Shown one piece after another: positions 1-6,332 of a stretch of 7,345 nucleotides of DNA. Both the position numbers and the translations under genes were made by a program. Within the stretch, counting starts at the first letter, position 1, and each line of letters begins with the position of its first letter. Source of the DNA: Lachnospiraceae bacterium (GTDB taxonomy: Bacteria > Bacillota_A > Clostridia > Lachnospirales > Lachnospiraceae); NCBI GenBank assembly GCA_017464045.1, contig JAFUEG010000314.1:1-7345 (forward strand). The letters run 5' to 3'. The notes beneath the pieces are model-generated. The model searched no databases. It was not told where the DNA came from and worked only from the letters and a program-made list of their open reading frames with translations.

Positions 1-89
1 GGAAATTTAAGAATTCCCATTATGATACATTCCATAAATATAATCGTAAATAATACTGTGGTTAAAACAAATCCTATAAATTTTTTCAT
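1..89 (-). CDS. 5' end of an exported or membrane-anchored protein (partial, runs off the window)
   Basis: Only the first 29 codons are in the window; the gene continues past the left edge. The visible N-terminus begins MKKFIGFVLTTVLFTIIFME. It has a short positive n-region and then a hydrophobic stretch, so it is a signal peptide or single membrane anchor. An AGAGGG ribosome site lies 5 nt upstream of the ATG (plus-strand 95-100), which supports the start. It lies 90 nt downstream of the MBOAT acyltransferase on the same strand and is probably co-transcribed with it. In Firmicutes and Gram-negatives the gene after an AlgI/DltB-like MBOAT is often a DltD, AlgJ/AlgX or DHHW-type SGNH-like partner with this kind of N-terminal anchor. 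That identity is inferred from context only, because no catalytic motif is visible. Confidence 0.7.
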   Translation of the reverse strand, partial: MKKFIGFVLTTVLFTIIFMECIIMGILKF

Positions 90-179
90 ACAAACCCTCT
101 GTTTAAAGCAAATTGCCCTCAGTCAAAATTCATTAATACATCTAAAGATATATCCTTTAGTTATAATCTAATTTCATGT

Positions 180-1619
180 CTAGAAGTTAAAATACAAGAA
201 CTTTGTATTTAATTCCGTACTGCCGGAAAATGATGCAAATATACTTACACATAAAACCAATGCTATAAGCATAGCCCTAAGGAGCATCGGCTGCTTTTTA
301 AAGAGCTCATAGCTCTTTGACTCGTCTTTTCTTTTTAACTGTACTATAATAAATATTATAACTGCAAATATTGTTAAAAATGTTTTTGCAGTATCTCCGC
401 CAAGATTGAGCAAATCAGGATTAAATATTCTGCTTGGCTCAAAGAAAAGCATACGTCTTATAATGTGCAAAGACTCCCATATACCGTTTCTGAAAAATAC
501 CCAGGTAATCGTTATAAGCAAAAATGTAACGGCCTGTCTTATAAATCTTATGCTCTGTGCTTCCTCATCAACCTTTATGGATGTATATATTTTGCTTTTT
601 ACAGGTTTGAGCATCTGTCCGATTACAACAAACAAACCATTTATAACACCCCATGCAATAAAGTTCCAATCAGCCCCATGCCACAATCCGCTTATAAAAA
701 ACACTATCATCATGTTAATATATTTTCTAAGCTTTCCTTTACGGTTTCCGCCAAGAGGTATATATATATTTTCCACGAACCACTCATTTAAACTCGAATG
801 CCATCTGTTCCAAAACTCACCTGTTGTAGTTGATATATATGGATTGTTGAAGTTTCTGTCAACCTCAATGCCAAGCATCTTTGATATTCCTCTTGCCATG
901 TCAGAGTAAGAAGAAAAATCCGCATAGATATAAAGTGAAAAACTAACTGCTGCAATCAGATAATACATACCACTGTATACCGCATAATTATTATATACCT
1001 GGTCTATAATCACAGCCAATCTGTTTGAAATCATTGTCTTTTCAAAAAATCCCCATGAAAAAAGTATAAATCCCGCTGTTGCACGGTCAGCATCAAAATC
1101 ACCAGGATTTTTTATCTGCGGTAAAAGATTTCTTGATTTTTGTATAGGTCCCGAAAGAATTGTTGGGAAAAACGAGACAAAAGCTGCATATCTTATGATA
1201 TTTTTTTCCGCCTTAAACCCTTTTCTATAGATGTCTCCCAGATATGTGGTTGACTGAAATATATAAAATGAAAGTCCGACAGGAAGTATTATATTCAGTT
1301 CTCTTAAATTCGCCGATGCAATCTTATTAATATTTTCTATAACAAAATTTGTATATTTAAATCCCGCCAAAACAGCTATATTAATTATAAAAAATATAGC
1401 ATATATCCCACGTGAAGGATTCTTTTCAAGCAGCAGTCCTCCTATGTATGTGATAACTGTTGTCACAATTAATATGCCTAGAAATTTTACACTATATGAA
1501 CCATAGAAAATATAGCTTCCTATAAAAATTATTATATATCTGTACTTTTTAGGAACTATATAGTAAATCACAAATAATATTACAAAAAAAAGTAAAAACT
1601 TCAAACTTAAAAAATTCAT
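180..1619 (-). CDS. MBOAT-family membrane-bound O-acyltransferase (AlgI/DltB-like)
   Basis: This 479-residue polytopic protein is an MBOAT acyltransferase, which transfers an acyl group (often acetyl or D-alanyl) to a cell-envelope polymer across the membrane. The family signatures are seen in order: the opening MNFLSLKFLLFFVILF, LPVGLSFYIFQSTTYLGDIY at 112-131, FFPTILSGPIQ at 150-160, DFSSYSDMARG at 234-244, and NNPYIS followed by EFWNRWHSSLNEWF at 258-281. YIPLGGNRKG follows at 286-295, then SGLWHGADWNFIAWG at 310-324. The invariant catalytic His is H314 and the second conserved His is H274. The length and the C-terminal FLYFNF are typical, so the gene is complete. The ribosome site is modest (AAAAGG, 11 nt from the ATG). 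The next gene on the strand, 90 nt on, looks like its exported partner. The acceptor (alginate-like polysaccharide, teichoic acid or other glycan) cannot be read from the sequence. Confidence 0.95.
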   Translation of the reverse strand: MNFLSLKFLLFFVILFVIYYIVPKKYRYIIIFIGSYIFYGSYSVKFLGILIVTTVITYIGGLLLEKNPSRGIYAIFFIINIAVLAGFKYTNFVIENINKIASANLRELNIILPVGLSFYIFQSTTYLGDIYRKGFKAEKNIIRYAAFVSFFPTILSGPIQKSRNLLPQIKNPGDFDADRATAGFILFSWGFFEKTMISNRLAVIIDQVYNNYAVYSGMYYLIAAVSFSLYIYADFSSYSDMARGISKMLGIEVDRNFNNPYISTTTGEFWNRWHSSLNEWFVENIYIPLGGNRKGKLRKYINMMIVFFISGLWHGADWNFIAWGVINGLFVVIGQMLKPVKSKIYTSIKVDEEAQSIRFIRQAVTFLLITITWVFFRNGIWESLHIIRRMLFFEPSRIFNPDLLNLGGDTAKTFLTIFAVIIFIIVQLKRKDESKSYELFKKQPMLLRAMLIALVLCVSIFASFSGSTELNTKFLYFNF

Positions 1620-2023
1620 CTTAACAGATGCCTTTTCACCTTTAAACTTTGTATATAAATATAACTTTTCAATATGTACAAAACCGTATGTACAAAAATA
1701 TTATTATTTATAATATCATTTTTATACGAGTAATTACCTATGTAAATAACATGTATAAGGTTAAAGCAACACGTACAAAATTACATTATCATATACATGT
1801 TAAAAAGTCAAAATATATGTATATATAAGAAGCCTTTTTTGTATGAAAACGTTAATAAATCCAAAATAAGATTGCCAGTTTTGTCGAATTATAGTATATT
1901 CATATTTGATAAACAAACTTACTTATGCATCAATTTATAAAAAATATTTTTTTATAATAAACTAAGTTTATACTATACTTAATTCATACTATATTTTGCT
2001 TATTAAGGGAGAATTCTTTAATT
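1620..2023. other. Divergent AT-rich intergenic region with short repeats
   Basis: This 404-bp gap lies between the divergent MBOAT and nucleotidyltransferase genes and contains no credible gene. For the minus-strand gene a weak promoter can be drawn: TTGTAC (plus-strand 1676-1681), 18-bp spacer, TATATA (1652-1657). The 11-mer TATGTACAAAA occurs twice, at 1673-1683 and 1687-1697, and overlaps that -35; GTACAAAA occurs again at 1773-1780. An 11-bp perfect inverted repeat (TAACATGTATA at 1747-1757, complement at 1792-1802) encloses 34 nt. For the plus-strand gene TATAAT (1953-1958) and TATACT (1969-1974) are possible -10 boxes, but neither has a good -35. In DNA this AT-rich such matches are expected fairly often. 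Confidence 0.4.
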
Positions 2024-3256
2024 ATGAATGAAACAAATCATAAAATTACTTTTAACGAAACTATTTTAAAAAAGTATAATCAGTACAAGCTAATTTCTTA
2101 TATTAACTCACTTGACAATGAAAAAAAAGAAAAGATAATTGATCAGATTGATAAAATTGACTGGTCTTTTCTGGCTCCTCACAAATCATATAACCAGGCC
2201 GATGATATAAAGCCAATAGATATTTTGCGTTCAGATGTCATAAATGAAGGCATTTCCGATTATGAAACCTACGGTCTTGACGCCATACGTGATGGCAAAC
2301 TTGCTCTTGTTCTTCTCGCCGGAGGTCAGGGCACTCGTCTTGGATATGACCACCCAAAGGGTATGTTTAATGTTGGAATTAACAGAGATTTATATATATT
2401 TGAATGCCTGATTAATAACACCATGAAAGTTGTAAAAAAAGCCGGCTGTTTTATTCCTTTCTGCATAATGACAAGTTCCATCAACAACGAAGAAACCATA
2501 AATTTTTTCAAGGAACATGATTATTTTGGATATAATCCTGACTTTATAACATTTTTCATACAGGAATCCAATCCTGTAACAGATTTTGAAGGTAACATAC
2601 TTCTTGCGTCAGATGACGAAATCTGTATATCACCTAACGGAAACGGTGGATGGTTTTCATCTATGGAAAGAAACGGGCTTTTAGATAAAATACTTAACTC
2701 TCCTATAGAGTGGATAAATGTATTTTCTGTTGATAATGTCCTTCAGGGCATAGCTGACCCGGTATTTTTAGGAGCAACCATAAAAAGCGGCAAAACATGT
2801 GGTGCAAAGGTTGTTGCAAAAGCAGCTCCGGATGAAAAAGTCGGTGCAATATGTACTATGTCGGGCATGCCTCACATAATCGAATACTACGAGCTTTCAG
2901 AAAAGATGATGAATGAGAAAAATCCAGACGGTACATACGCCTACGGATACGGCGTTATACTTAATTATCTTTTTCCGGTAAAAAAACTTACACATACTCT
3001 TGATTCGGACATGCCTCTTCATATAGTAAAAAAGGCTGTTCCCTATATGGATTATGATGGCACCTTTGTTACGCCTGATTCTGTAAATGCATACAAGTAT
3101 GAAACGCTGGCGCTTGACCTGATTCATGCTATGGACTCATGCCTTGCATATGAGATAAATCGTGAAAAAGAATTTGCACCTATTAAAAATAAAGAAGGCA
3201 TCGATTCCATCGATACCGCACGAGAACTGCTTAAAAAAAATGGCGTAATCCTTTAA
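2024..3256 (+). CDS. UDPGP/UAP-family UTP--sugar-1-phosphate uridylyltransferase
   Basis: This 410-residue cytosolic enzyme belongs to the eukaryote-like UDPGP family, whose members make a UDP-sugar from UTP and a hexose- or HexNAc-1-phosphate. The nucleotide-binding loop LAGGQGTRLG is at 98-107 with the substrate-contacting PKG at 111-113. Further family blocks are PNGNGG at 204-209, SVDN plus ADPVFLG at 235-250, GAKVV at 260-264, VGAIC at 273-277, EYYELS at 287-292, and FAPIKN with the TARELL end at 384-403. The last block and the DN/ADP pattern resemble UDP-GlcNAc pyrophosphorylase (UAP1/AGX) more than UDP-glucose pyrophosphorylase, but bacterial homologues vary in sugar preference, so the substrate is left open. 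It is shorter than human UAP1 (about 500 residues) and close to other bacterial members. AAGGGAG at 2005-2011 lies 12 nt upstream of the ATG, a slightly long spacing. The gene stands alone and ends at an intrinsic terminator, so it is probably monocistronic. Confidence 0.92.
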   Translation: MNETNHKITFNETILKKYNQYKLISYINSLDNEKKEKIIDQIDKIDWSFLAPHKSYNQADDIKPIDILRSDVINEGISDYETYGLDAIRDGKLALVLLAGGQGTRLGYDHPKGMFNVGINRDLYIFECLINNTMKVVKKAGCFIPFCIMTSSINNEETINFFKEHDYFGYNPDFITFFIQESNPVTDFEGNILLASDDEICISPNGNGGWFSSMERNGLLDKILNSPIEWINVFSVDNVLQGIADPVFLGATIKSGKTCGAKVVAKAAPDEKVGAICTMSGMPHIIEYYELSEKMMNEKNPDGTYAYGYGVILNYLFPVKKLTHTLDSDMPLHIVKKAVPYMDYDGTFVTPDSVNAYKYETLALDLIHAMDSCLAYEINREKEFAPIKNKEGIDSIDTARELLKKNGVIL

Positions 3257-3270
3257 AATGAAAACCTTGT

Positions 3271-3318
3271 AAAGTTGTGTATCTGATTAATCCGGTACAC
3301 AACTTTATTTTTATTTAA
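3271..3318 (+). terminator. Intrinsic terminator after the uridylyltransferase gene
   Basis: A perfect 11-bp stem, AAAGTTGTGTA (3271-3281) with TACACAACTTT (3296-3306), has a 14-nt loop and is followed directly by ATTTTTATTTAA. It begins 15 nt after the stop codon. This is a standard Rho-independent terminator layout. Confidence 0.85.
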
Positions 3319-3358
3319 TTTATTATCATTTATCTTTTTTCAAAAATTAATTTTTTTT

Positions 3359-3389
3359 TAAGGTTCAACTAAGGTTCACATTATATACT
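3359..3389 (+). promoter_or_regulatory. Promoter with 11-bp-period direct repeats (OmpR/PhoB-type site)
   Basis: TAAGGTTCA occurs twice, at 3359-3367 and 3370-3378, so the repeat period is exactly 11 bp and both copies lie on one face of the helix. A -10 hexamer TATACT follows at 3384-3389, only 5 bp after the second copy. The -35 position (about 3361-3366, AGGTTC) matches consensus poorly and falls within the first repeat. Tandem repeats at 10-11 bp that replace the -35 are typical of OmpR/PhoB-family response-regulator activation. The predicted transcript has a leader of about 110 nt before the beta-helix lipoprotein gene. The regulator is not in this window. Confidence 0.6.
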
Positions 3390-3489
3390 TACCTCAGATT
3401 AAGGAAAAGGGGCAGCCCAAAACGATAAGGAATCAATAGGTTGATGATTTAATAATCAAAATAAAAATTTGAAATATCAGCTTATATTT

Positions 3490-3497
3490 AAGGAGGT
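3490..3497 (+). promoter_or_regulatory. Strong ribosome binding site fixing the ATG at 3505
   Basis: AAGGAGGT lies 7 nt before the ATG at 3505, which is ideal. The reading frame is open back to a TTG at 3469, but that start has no comparable site and would place the Shine-Dalgarno inside the coding region. The ATG at 3505 is therefore preferred. Confidence 0.85.
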
Positions 3498-3504
3498 AAG
3501 GCAT

Positions 3505-5178
3505 ATGAATAATGAACATAACGAAAACAAGAAAAAATATGAACATAATGAAAACAATAAAAGTAATAAGCACGGCAACAGCTTGGCACTGTTTCTGGTA
3601 GGAAGTCTTATTATGACAAGCCTTTGGGGATGTGCAGCAAAGAAAGAATCAGACAGTCAACAGCTTGAGAGCACCGAAGTTGTTGAAGCGGTTTCGGAAA
3701 ATGATGACAGCATCGATGGAGATTCCGACAATAAAGATACAACTGATGAAAATGAAGCTTCGTATACCGGCAGTGACGTAAGCGAAATAAACGGAACTGC
3801 CACAGCGAACAGTTATAAGAACAATCATCTTACTTTTGATGATATAAATATTGCTGAAAACTACGAGGATGACGGTGACGGTTCTCATGCTATAACAGCT
3901 GACGGAAGTGACGCAGATTATTCTGATATAGCAGTTTATAAAACCGGTGAAGCAGATGGTGATGAAGCAGATTTCTACGGTGAAAACGCAGCTATCTTTG
4001 CAACAAACGGCGCAACTCTTACATTGTCAGGTATCTATGTTGAGTCAGACGGCACTCATGCAAACGGAGTATTTTCCTATGGTGAAGGTACAACAGTCAA
4101 CATATCCGATTCGGTTATCGAAACAAGCGGTAACTGCTCCGGCGGTCTTATGACCACAGGCGGCGGAACCATGAACGCAAGTAACCTTACTATCAATACT
4201 TCAGGCAATTCTTCGGCTGCCATCCGTTCCGACAGAGGCGGCGGAACCGTAAATGTGGAAGGTGGTTATTACAAAACCTCCGGAACCGGCTCACCTGTTA
4301 TATATTCTACAGCTGACATAACGGTTTCCGACTCTTATCTTGAATCAACCGCATCTCAGGGTGTAGTTGTTGAAGGAAAAAATTCTGTAACATTAAACGA
4401 CTGCGAACTTGTTGCTGATAACAACACTAAAAACAGTGATAAATCCGACACCTATCAGGCGGTTATGATATACCAGTCCATGTCAGGCGATGCTGCAAAC
4501 GGCACCTCTTCATTTAATATGACAGGCGGTTCTCTCACCAATGCAAACGGCGATATATTTTTCGTAAACAACACCGCATGCACAATCAATCTTGAGGATG
4601 TCATCATAACCAACAACGATTCCGACGGTGTATTTTTAAGAGCTGCAGCAGCAGGTTGGGGCAACAGTGGTTCAAACGGTGGAAAAGTTGCACTCACAGC
4701 AACAAATCAAAATATTAACGGTGATATGATAGTCGATGATGTTTCCACTTTAAACCTTTATCTGACAAATGAAACTGCTTTTGTAGGTGCCATCAATTCT
4801 GATGCTACAGCAGGTGAGGTTTATGTCGAGTTGGACGAAACTTCAACTTGGACACTTACAGATGATTCATATATAACTTCTCTCACATGTGTTGCAGGAA
4901 ATATTAATTTAAACGGTCACATCCTATATGTAAACGGCGAGGTTTACACCGAGGGATCTGACAGCACAGGAGAAGCCATAGAGATAGTATCAGAAAACAG
5001 TTCCGGCGAGTCGGATATGTTTGATGGCGAAGCACCGGACGGCATGCCGGGTGATGCTTCAGGCAGTTCAGACGGAAGCGGAAAGCCTGATGGAACTTCC
5101 GGTGAACACGGCGGAACTCCTCCGGAAAAGCCTTCAGGAGATAACGGCGGAACTCCTCCGGAAAAACCGGACAAATAA
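3505..5178 (+). CDS. Secreted beta-helix lipoprotein with Pro/Gly-rich C-terminal tail
   Basis: A 557-residue exported protein with no recognised enzyme motif. After an unusually long hydrophilic n-region (1-26, rich in Asn, Lys, His and Glu) comes a hydrophobic core and a lipobox-like SLWGC with the acceptor Cys at 43, so it is probably lipid-anchored on the outer face of the membrane. Residues 44-110 form an acidic Ser/Asp/Glu linker. From about 160 to 480, short strands alternate with Gly/Asn/Ser turns (for example TLTLSGIYVESDG, TVNISDSVIETSG, TMNASNLTINTSG, TVNVEGGYYKTSG), each rung about 20-25 residues; this is the pattern of a right-handed parallel beta-helix, as in pectate-lyase-like and Cthe_2159-type carbohydrate-binding proteins. 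The tail (500-557) is Pro/Gly/Asp-rich and carries GGTPPEKP twice. Glycan binding or adhesion is inferred from the fold. Expression probably depends on the repeat-containing promoter upstream. The start is set by the AAGGAGGT site. Confidence 0.85.
   Translation: MNNEHNENKKKYEHNENNKSNKHGNSLALFLVGSLIMTSLWGCAAKKESDSQQLESTEVVEAVSENDDSIDGDSDNKDTTDENEASYTGSDVSEINGTATANSYKNNHLTFDDINIAENYEDDGDGSHAITADGSDADYSDIAVYKTGEADGDEADFYGENAAIFATNGATLTLSGIYVESDGTHANGVFSYGEGTTVNISDSVIETSGNCSGGLMTTGGGTMNASNLTINTSGNSSAAIRSDRGGGTVNVEGGYYKTSGTGSPVIYSTADITVSDSYLESTASQGVVVEGKNSVTLNDCELVADNNTKNSDKSDTYQAVMIYQSMSGDAANGTSSFNMTGGSLTNANGDIFFVNNTACTINLEDVIITNNDSDGVFLRAAAAGWGNSGSNGGKVALTATNQNINGDMIVDDVSTLNLYLTNETAFVGAINSDATAGEVYVELDETSTWTLTDDSYITSLTCVAGNINLNGHILYVNGEVYTEGSDSTGEAIEIVSENSSGESDMFDGEAPDGMPGDASGSSDGSGKPDGTSGEHGGTPPEKPSGDNGGTPPEKPDK
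5109..5165 (+). repeat. Tandem 36-bp-period repeat encoding GGTPPEKP
   Basis: A stretch of 21 identical bases occurs at 5109-5129 and again at 5145-5165, a period of 36 bp (12 codons). It encodes the two GGTPPEKP units that end the beta-helix lipoprotein. Such in-frame repeats can change copy number by slippage or recombination. Confidence 0.85.
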
Positions 5179-5216
5179 GTCAACTAAAACCCAATCTTTT
5201 TATAATAATGTGCAAA

Positions 5217-5323
5217 ATACAGGGATGATACTTATAAGCGTATTTTAGATTCTAAGCATAGCATGAGCAACGTTGTTCTCTATGCGTGTATCTTAAAATA
5301 TTTGATAAGTATCATCCCTGTAT
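5217..5323. repeat. Palindromic element copy 1 (between convergent genes)
   Basis: A 107-nt imperfect palindrome. The outer arms are a perfect 19-bp inverted repeat: ATACAGGGATGATACTTAT (5217-5235) and its complement (5305-5323). A second stem pairs 5241-5250 with 5290-5300, with one bulged base. Inside lies the core CTAAGCATAGC ... CTATGCGTGTA (5252-5290) with a GCATAG/CTATGC hairpin. The same core recurs in two later intergenic gaps. It lies between the convergent lipoprotein and NifX-type genes and could terminate either transcript. The minus-strand 3' flank reads TTTTGC, and the plus-strand flank has no T-run. The core orientation is plus. Confidence 0.85.
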
Positions 5324-5367
5324 CATGTGATATATTTCATCATTCTATATTTTATTGTTTCATTAAT

Positions 5368-5703
5368 TTACATTTCATTGAGCATGCCTTCCGCATATTT
5401 CTTGACCGCTGCCTTGGCACCACCGTCAAAGGTATAGATTTTAAATCCTGATTTTTTCAATTCCACCATAGATTTGGAAGTATAATTTTTACATATGAGC
5501 ACATCTATGGCACACAGATTAAATTTATCTATCGCATCCTTAAGATTCTTGGGATAAAGTGAAAGAATCTGTGTACGAACAATCTTATCACCATCAACCG
5601 CATATATCCAAAATGCTTCGCCCTGTTCGAAATTCTGTATCTCACTTCCGGTATATGCAACCGCAACAATTTCGCTTGCATATATTTTTTTAATTCTGCT
5701 CAT
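5368..5703 (-). CDS. NifX/NifB-type dinitrogenase FeMo-cofactor-binding domain protein
   Basis: A small cytosolic protein of 111 residues from the chosen start, consisting of one domain of the Nitro_FeMo-Co family (NifX, NafY and the NifB C-terminus). Members bind Fe-S or FeMo-type clusters, and stand-alone copies outside nif loci are common in anaerobes with unknown roles. The alternation fits the fold: EIVAVAYTGSEIQNFEQGEAFWIY at 11-34, then IDVLICKNYTSKSMVELKKSGFKIYTF, then a C-terminal AVKKYAEGML. The His of the usual HFG-type segment is not present; EQGEAF is found there. Two Cys remain, at 64 and 71. The frame is open back to a GTG at 5730, but GGAGG at 5710-5714 lies 6 nt before the ATG at 5701-5703. 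The adjacent ATG (5704-5706) is only 3 nt from it and is a close alternative. It is the last gene of the Feo accessory run, 67 nt after the HMA gene. No nitrogenase genes are visible, so a role in iron or cluster handling is inferred from context. Confidence 0.8.
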   Translation of the reverse strand: MSRIKKIYASEIVAVAYTGSEIQNFEQGEAFWIYAVDGDKIVRTQILSLYPKNLKDAIDKFNLCAIDVLICKNYTSKSMVELKKSGFKIYTFDGGAKAAVKKYAEGMLNEM

Positions 5704-5709
5704 CATTTT

Positions 5710-5714
5710 CCTCC
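5710..5714 (-). promoter_or_regulatory. Ribosome binding site deciding the start of the NifX-type gene
   Basis: On the minus strand GGAGG is followed by AAA and two consecutive ATG codons. The second ATG, at 6-nt spacing, is favoured; the upstream GTG at 5730 would put this site inside the coding region. Confidence 0.75.
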
Positions 5715-5770
5715 AAAAATTTTGTGTCACGGGACATAATTCTTGTCACATAAATCATGTGAAAAATTGT

Positions 5771-6019
5771 TTATTTCTTAAAAAGTCCCTTTTTTACATA
5801 CTCCTCACTTTTAGCATCAAGGCAGTGATATCCCATCTCTGATAACCCTGCCTCTAACTCATCTTTAGATATTGGCTTATCACTTATTATAACTGTTTCA
5901 TTCTTTTTATGAGATGATGAAACTTTTTTAACAACAAATTTTTTTCTTATCATTTCATTAATATGTGACTCGCACATATTGCACATCATTCCGTCAACCT
6001 TAGCAATCGTTTGATACAT
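5771..6019 (-). CDS. Heavy-metal-associated (HMA/CopZ-like) domain protein
   Basis: An 82-residue cytosolic protein with a single ferredoxin-like HMA domain. The metal loop is GMMCNMC, with the CxxC cysteines at 13 and 16. The rest follows the family layout: an opening strand YQTIAKVDG, a helix ESHINEMIRKKF, a strand ETVIISDKPI and a helix KDELEAGLSEMGY, then a short Lys-rich tail. A further Cys is at 66. HMA proteins of this size usually carry Cu(I) or other soft metals to a transporter. Here the neighbours are FeoB-related, so the cargo could be iron or a metal that interferes with it; that is inference. GGAGGACAG just upstream of the ATG is a strong ribosome site. The gene lies between the FeoB-associated Cys-rich gene and the NifX-type gene on the same strand. 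The 114-nt gap upstream is almost filled by palindromic element copy 2. Confidence 0.85.
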   Translation of the reverse strand: MYQTIAKVDGMMCNMCESHINEMIRKKFVVKKVSSSHKKNETVIISDKPISKDELEAGLSEMGYHCLDAKSEEYVKKGLFKK

Positions 6020-6044
6020 ATCTGTCCTCCATTATGTTCATCAT

Positions 6045-6125
6045 GATGTATGACTATATATTCAGGTACACATAGCTCGCTGTCGCTCACGCTATGCTTA
6101 GCACCTGAATATATAGTCATACATC
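6045..6125. repeat. Palindromic element copy 2 (inside the small-gene operon)
   Basis: An 81-nt palindrome with perfect 23-bp arms (6045-6067 and 6103-6125) around a core that reads CTAAGCATAGC ... GCTATG on the minus strand. It includes the 10-mer AGCGACAGCG that is also in copy 3. It begins 8 nt after the stop of the Cys-rich gene and ends about 15 nt before the ribosome site of the HMA gene. No T-run follows on the minus strand, so it is unlikely to be a simple terminator. If transcribed it would form a very stable hairpin between two co-transcribed genes. Confidence 0.9.
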
Positions 6126-6133
6126 TATGAATG

Positions 6134-6322
6134 CTAATTTTTTCTTCTCTTTACAGTAACCAGTATTTCTCCGTCTCCGCCACAGTCAGAACATGAGCCG
6201 CTGCATGAACCCTTACTTGAGCACGAACTGCAGCTTCCGCCGGACTTATGTGATTTTACTATATCTTTTATGCAGAAAAAAACTATAAGCAAAATAACTG
6301 CAAGTACAACTATCGTACCCAT
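6134..6322 (-). CDS. FeoB-associated Cys-rich membrane protein
   Basis: A 62-residue single-pass membrane protein. Residues 2-19 (GTIVVLAVILLIVFFCIK) form the membrane segment. A short basic and Ser/Gly-rich stretch follows, then a Cys cluster with Cys at 31, 34, 40, 44 and 47 (CSSC, CSGSC, CSDC), and a basic end (KRRKN). This is the layout of the FeoB-associated Cys-rich family, found next to feoB in many Firmicutes and thought to help Fe(II) uptake, perhaps by metal binding at the membrane. The length is normal for the family. GGAGGTGG just upstream gives a strong start. A good promoter with a Fur-like site precedes it, so it can be expressed separately from feoB, and it probably leads an operon with the HMA and NifX-type genes. 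Confidence 0.88.
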   Translation of the reverse strand: MGTIVVLAVILLIVFFCIKDIVKSHKSGGSCSSCSSKGSCSGSCSDCGGDGEILVTVKRRKN

Positions 6323-6332
6323 GAGCCACCTC

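Noticed and set aside
142..160. Terminator after the MBOAT gene (CTAAAG/CTTTAG hairpin)
   Set aside because: The stem is only 6 bp and AT-rich, and no T-run follows on the minus strand.
406..909. Plus-strand open frames opposite the MBOAT gene
   Set aside because: The minus strand carries clear MBOAT motifs over the whole stretch; the plus-strand translations have no recognisable domain or ribosome site.
1747..1802. Fourth copy of the palindromic element
   Set aside because: The arms are 11 bp and inverted, but the enclosed sequence lacks the CTAAGCA...GCGTG core and the inner hairpin.
3469..3504. TTG start extending the lipoprotein by 12 residues
   Set aside because: It has no ribosome site of its own and would put the strong AAGGAGGT site inside the gene; the ATG at 3505 is ideally spaced.
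4944..5183. Minus-strand Pro/Ser-rich open frame opposite the lipoprotein tail
   Set aside because: It is the complement of the low-complexity Gly/Pro-rich tail and has no independent support.
5263..5451. Plus-strand open frame over palindrome copy 1 and the NifX-type gene end
   Set aside because: It starts within the palindrome loop and runs antisense to the 3' end of a supported gene; no domain is visible.
5704..5730. GTG start extending the NifX-type protein by 9 residues
   Set aside because: The GGAGG at 5710-5714 lies inside this extension and points to the ATG pair at 5701-5706.
5731..5765. Short inverted repeat CACAT...ATGTG upstream of the NifX-type gene
   Set aside because: Arms of 5 bp in AT-rich DNA are expected by chance and no regulatory context supports them.
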